Part shown: in pieces, positions 61,869-64,000 of the stretch | Position numbering within the stretch: position 1 is the first letter of the stretch | Layout of the letters: each line of letters opens with the position of its first letter | NCBI RefSeq assembly: GCF_025398335.1 | Contig: NZ_JAODOO010000017.1 | Span: 28,224-92,223 of the forward strand | Length of the DNA: 64,000 nucleotides | Source: Clostridium sp. CX1 | GTDB lineage: Bacteria > Bacillota > Clostridia > Clostridiales > Clostridiaceae | Direction of reading: 5' to 3' | Notes under the pieces: generated by a model | The model's database searches: none | Seen by the model: the letters and a program-made list of their open reading frames with translations, nothing else | Told to the model about the DNA's origin: nothing | Program-made: the position numbers and the translations under genes

Positions 61869-63083
61869 TTACTTATGAACCTCAACTAGGTATCCATTTT
61901 CTTTTAAATTCTTAATTATTTCTTCGCCATGTTCTTGAGACTGTACAGTAACCTCGAAACATACATCTGCAAAGTCTAATCCCTTTTTATTCCAGTTGTT
62001 GTTTTGTCTTGCAGTAACAACGTTTCCGCCCATGTTTCCTACTTCAGATATTAAAGCACCTAATGTTCCTGCTTTATCTTGAAGCTCAACTGTAAATCTT
62101 ATTCTTCTATTTAAAAGAACTAATTCTCTTTCTATTATTTTAGAAACAGTAGCTATATCTACATTTCCACCACTAATTAAAGCAACTACATTTTTGCCTT
62201 TAATTCCATCTATTTTACCAGCTAATAAAGCTGCCATAGTTGAAGCTCCTGCTCCCTCTGCTATTAATTTATTTCTTTCCATTAATGAGAACATACCTAA
62301 AGCAATTTCATCTTCACTTACAGTAACAACCTCATCTACGTATTTTTGTATATACTTGAAGCACTCATTTCCTGGTGTACTAACAGATATACCATCTGCT
62401 AATGATTTAGCTCCTGGTAATGTTACAACCTGTCCTTTTTCTAAAGAAGCTTTAGTTGATGCTACTATTTCTGGCTGAACACCTACTACTCTAATTGAAG
62501 GCTTTATAGATTTAACAGCAGTTGCAATACCAGCTATTAATCCGCCCCCGCCTATTGGAACTACTATAACATCTGCTTCTGGTAATTCTTCTAACATTTC
62601 AAGACCTGCTGTTCCTTGACCAGCCATTACATCTAAATCATTGAAAGGATGTAAGAAAGTTGCTCCTGTCTCTTTTTGTAATTCTACAGCTTTTGCATAG
62701 CACTCATCATATACTTGTCCAGCTTGTACTACTTCAGCGCCATATCCTTTAGTAGCGGTTACTTTAGCTTGTGGAGCTGTAACTGGCATAACAATTGTAG
62801 CCTTAACACCAAATGCTGTTGCAGCATAAGCAACTCCTTGTGCATGGTTTCCTGCTGAAGAAGCTATAACTCCTTTTTGCTTTTCTTCCTCTGTTAAGTT
62901 AACTAGTTTATTGTAAGCACCTCTTAATTTGAACGCTCCAGTTTTTTGCTTATTTTCGCACTTTAAGTATAAATTACAATCACATTGATTTGAGAAAGTA
63001 CTTGTATAGAATAAAGGTGTTTTTCTTGCCACTCCTTTGATGTTTTCTTGCGCTTTCTTAATTCTTTCTAAATTTAATTCCAT
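61869..63083 (-). CDS. ilvA: Threonine ammonia-lyase (catabolic/biosynthetic type with ACT domain)
   Basis: PLP-dependent deamination of threonine to 2-oxobutanoate, entry to isoleucine synthesis or threonine fermentation. 404 residues: catalytic lysine K52 in TGAFKLRGA, SAGNHAQGVA near 76, the phosphate-binding glycine loop PIGGGGLIAG near 178, and a C-terminal ACT regulatory domain from about residue 325 (IRFTVELQDKAGTLGAL). One ACT domain is the short form typical of clostridial/TdcB-like enzymes. No T-box leader was found upstream. AGGGGGAAA precedes the ATG. Confidence 0.93.
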   Translation of the reverse strand: MELNLERIKKAQENIKGVARKTPLFYTSTFSNQCDCNLYLKCENKQKTGAFKLRGAYNKLVNLTEEEKQKGVIASSAGNHAQGVAYAATAFGVKATIVMPVTAPQAKVTATKGYGAEVVQAGQVYDECYAKAVELQKETGATFLHPFNDLDVMAGQGTAGLEMLEELPEADVIVVPIGGGGLIAGIATAVKSIKPSIRVVGVQPEIVASTKASLEKGQVVTLPGAKSLADGISVSTPGNECFKYIQKYVDEVVTVSEDEIALGMFSLMERNKLIAEGAGASTMAALLAGKIDGIKGKNVVALISGGNVDIATVSKIIERELVLLNRRIRFTVELQDKAGTLGALISEVGNMGGNVVTARQNNNWNKKGLDFADVCFEVTVQSQEHGEEIIKNLKENGYLVEVHK

Positions 63084-63569
63084 AATTGTTTCCCCCTACT
63101 CATATTTATAATTATATACATTATTTGACCTTATTAATGTGTTTATTTAAAACATCATGAATTTAACATTACACACCTAAAAGCTGCCAATACTTATACG
63201 CTGATAAATTTCGACATAAAGAAACGTTTACAGGTGATGAAAAAAAATTCACAATTAAATTCATACATAATAATACATTAAACCCACAATTTATACCAAA
63301 TTATATAATAATATTATATAATTTCTTCAACTTTCGATTACATTTTAGCACATATATAAAATTTATACAATTCAATTTTGTGCTGAATTTGTTGTTTTTT
63401 TAACACTTTTTCGGGTATATTGACGTATTACATTCACTTTTCGCAATAATTATTGCAGAATAAAATTATAAAAGGCTATTTTCTTTGATACCAATATGTA
63501 TATTATCAGTACAGTAACCATTAATTAAAATATAATAAAACTATACAGAAAGTACCTACGCGCATAAAA
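63084..63569. other. Intergenic region between ilvA and the tRNA cluster
   Basis: About 480 AT-rich bases. I looked for a T-box, riboswitch core and small ORFs with ribosome binding sites and found none. TATATAAT near 63104-63111 on the minus strand may be the ilvA -10 element. Confidence 0.4.
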
Positions 63570-63600
63570 AAACAGCTTTTAGAAAATCCAAAAACTGTTT
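63570..63600 (-). terminator. Terminator of the tRNA cluster
   Basis: Stem AAACAGTTTTTGG with the complementary AAAAGCTGTTT, followed by seven Ts on the minus strand, 42 bases after the tRNA-Arg. Confidence 0.75.
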
Positions 63601-63641
63601 ACCTCTCCAAACAATTATATAGCAACATTTTAAATTAATTT

Positions 63642-63718
63642 TGGTGCGCCCAGCAGGAGTCGAACCTGCGGCCTCTGGATTCGAAGTCCATCACTCTATC
63701 CAACTGAGCTATGGGCGC
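63642..63718 (-). tRNA. tRNA-Arg (anticodon TCG)
   Basis: Acceptor stem GCGCCCA/TGGGCGC, D-loop TAGCTCAGTTGGATAGAG, anticodon loop CTTCGAA, TΨC GGTTCGACTCC, and an encoded CCA end. The anticodon stem has one unpaired outer pair. Confidence 0.93.
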
Positions 63719-63796
63719 TCACAGGATACTAGTACATTTCTATACTTCGAACTATTCTGCAACTAATACTGTATAAAATACTTTTAAAAATATAAA

Positions 63797-63870
63797 TGGA
63801 GCGGGTGAAGGGAATCGAACCCTCGTAACTAGCTTGGAAGGCTAGCACTCTACCATTGAGTTACACCCGC
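63797..63870 (-). tRNA. tRNA-Gly (anticodon TCC)
   Basis: Acceptor stem GCGGGTG/CACCCGC, anticodon stem CTAGC/GCTAG around CTTCCAA, TΨC loop GGTTCGATTCC and an encoded CCA end. Confidence 0.95.
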
Positions 63871-63877
63871 ATGTTAT

Positions 63878-63952
63878 TGGAGCGGAAGATGGGATTCGAA
63901 CCCACGACGTTCACCTTGGCAAGGTGACGCTCTACCACTGAGCCACTCCCGC
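63878..63952 (-). tRNA. tRNA-Gly (anticodon GCC)
   Basis: Acceptor stem starts GCGGGAG and pairs with the CTTCCGC end with a G-T pair; anticodon stem TCACC/GGTGA around TTGCCAA; TΨC loop GGTTCGAATCC; encoded CCA. It lies seven bases from the tRNA-Gly(TCC), in one transcript. Confidence 0.95.
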
Positions 63953-64000
63953 TTATTTACTACTATCTATATATGTAATGATAGACTAAATATCTATCAG

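Noticed and set aside
63084..63569. T-box upstream of threonine dehydratase
   Set aside because: No T-box consensus or specifier stem could be found on the minus strand.
1..64000. CRISPR arrays, insertion sequences, prophage or att sites
   Set aside because: No spaced direct repeats, transposase or integrase motifs, or phage structural genes were seen.

Overview
The window looks like a chromosomal segment of a low-GC, spore-forming, strictly anaerobic Firmicute, most likely Clostridium sensu stricto. The evidence is the AT-rich sequence, strong GGAGG-type ribosome binding sites, GTG/TTG starts, pyruvate:ferredoxin oxidoreductase, rubredoxin, a pyrI-containing pyrimidine operon, the tig-clpP-clpX-lonB-lonA-engB order, and a double-cubane-cluster reductase system. 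Most genes lie on the minus strand.

Layout. 1-7974: rubredoxin (cut by the window edge), manganese catalase, a divergent cis-prenyltransferase paralogue, small DUF3189 and DUF3787-like genes, PFOR, a DUF362 ferredoxin-like protein and a DUF1858 protein. 8254-13535: a cobalamin-riboswitch-controlled BtuFCD-type importer facing cobU-cobS-cobC, together a cobinamide/cobalamin salvage block. 13751-29110: a large minus-strand catabolic cluster. 29561-32960: a membrane AraC-type regulator and a PFK paralogue on the plus strand. 33035-39998: amino-acid permease, DUF523/DUF1722 protein, PerR, an orphan solute-binding lipoprotein, a membrane-anchored hypothetical and a WYL regulator. 40197-41714: three tandem small hydrophobic-peptide genes with a repeated leader, plus an unknown 142-residue gene. 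41795-51008: CPBP protease, engB, lonA, lonB, clpX, clpP and tig. 51192-52808: two poorly characterised genes. 53153-59278: the pyrBICFKDE operon with a PyrR-type leader. 59282-61660: double-cubane reductase and its activator. 61869-63083: threonine dehydratase. 63642-63952: tRNA-Arg and two tRNA-Gly.

The most interesting region is 13751-29110. It encodes a ribose-type ABC importer and the upper inositol enzymes IolG, IolE, IolD and IolB. The usual lower enzymes (IolC kinase, IolJ aldolase, IolA dehydrogenase) are absent. In their place are a split transketolase, an archaeal-type (class II) GAPDH-like protein, an archaeal-type PGK-like protein, a malic enzyme and a LarA-type nickel racemase. 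I infer an alternative lower pathway. Transketolase would remove C5-C6 of 2-deoxy-5-keto-D-gluconate, leaving malate semialdehyde, a structural analogue of D-glyceraldehyde-3-phosphate. The GAPDH-like and PGK-like enzymes would oxidise it to D-malate with ATP formation. LarA would racemise D- to L-malate, and malic enzyme would give pyruvate and CO2. The stereochemistry fits at each step, and the PGK-like protein has lost one of the five arginines that hold the 3-phosphate in ordinary PGK. I know of no description of this route, but I cannot search.

Limits: no alignments or database searches were run. Family names come from recognised motifs. Promoter and terminator calls were made by eye.
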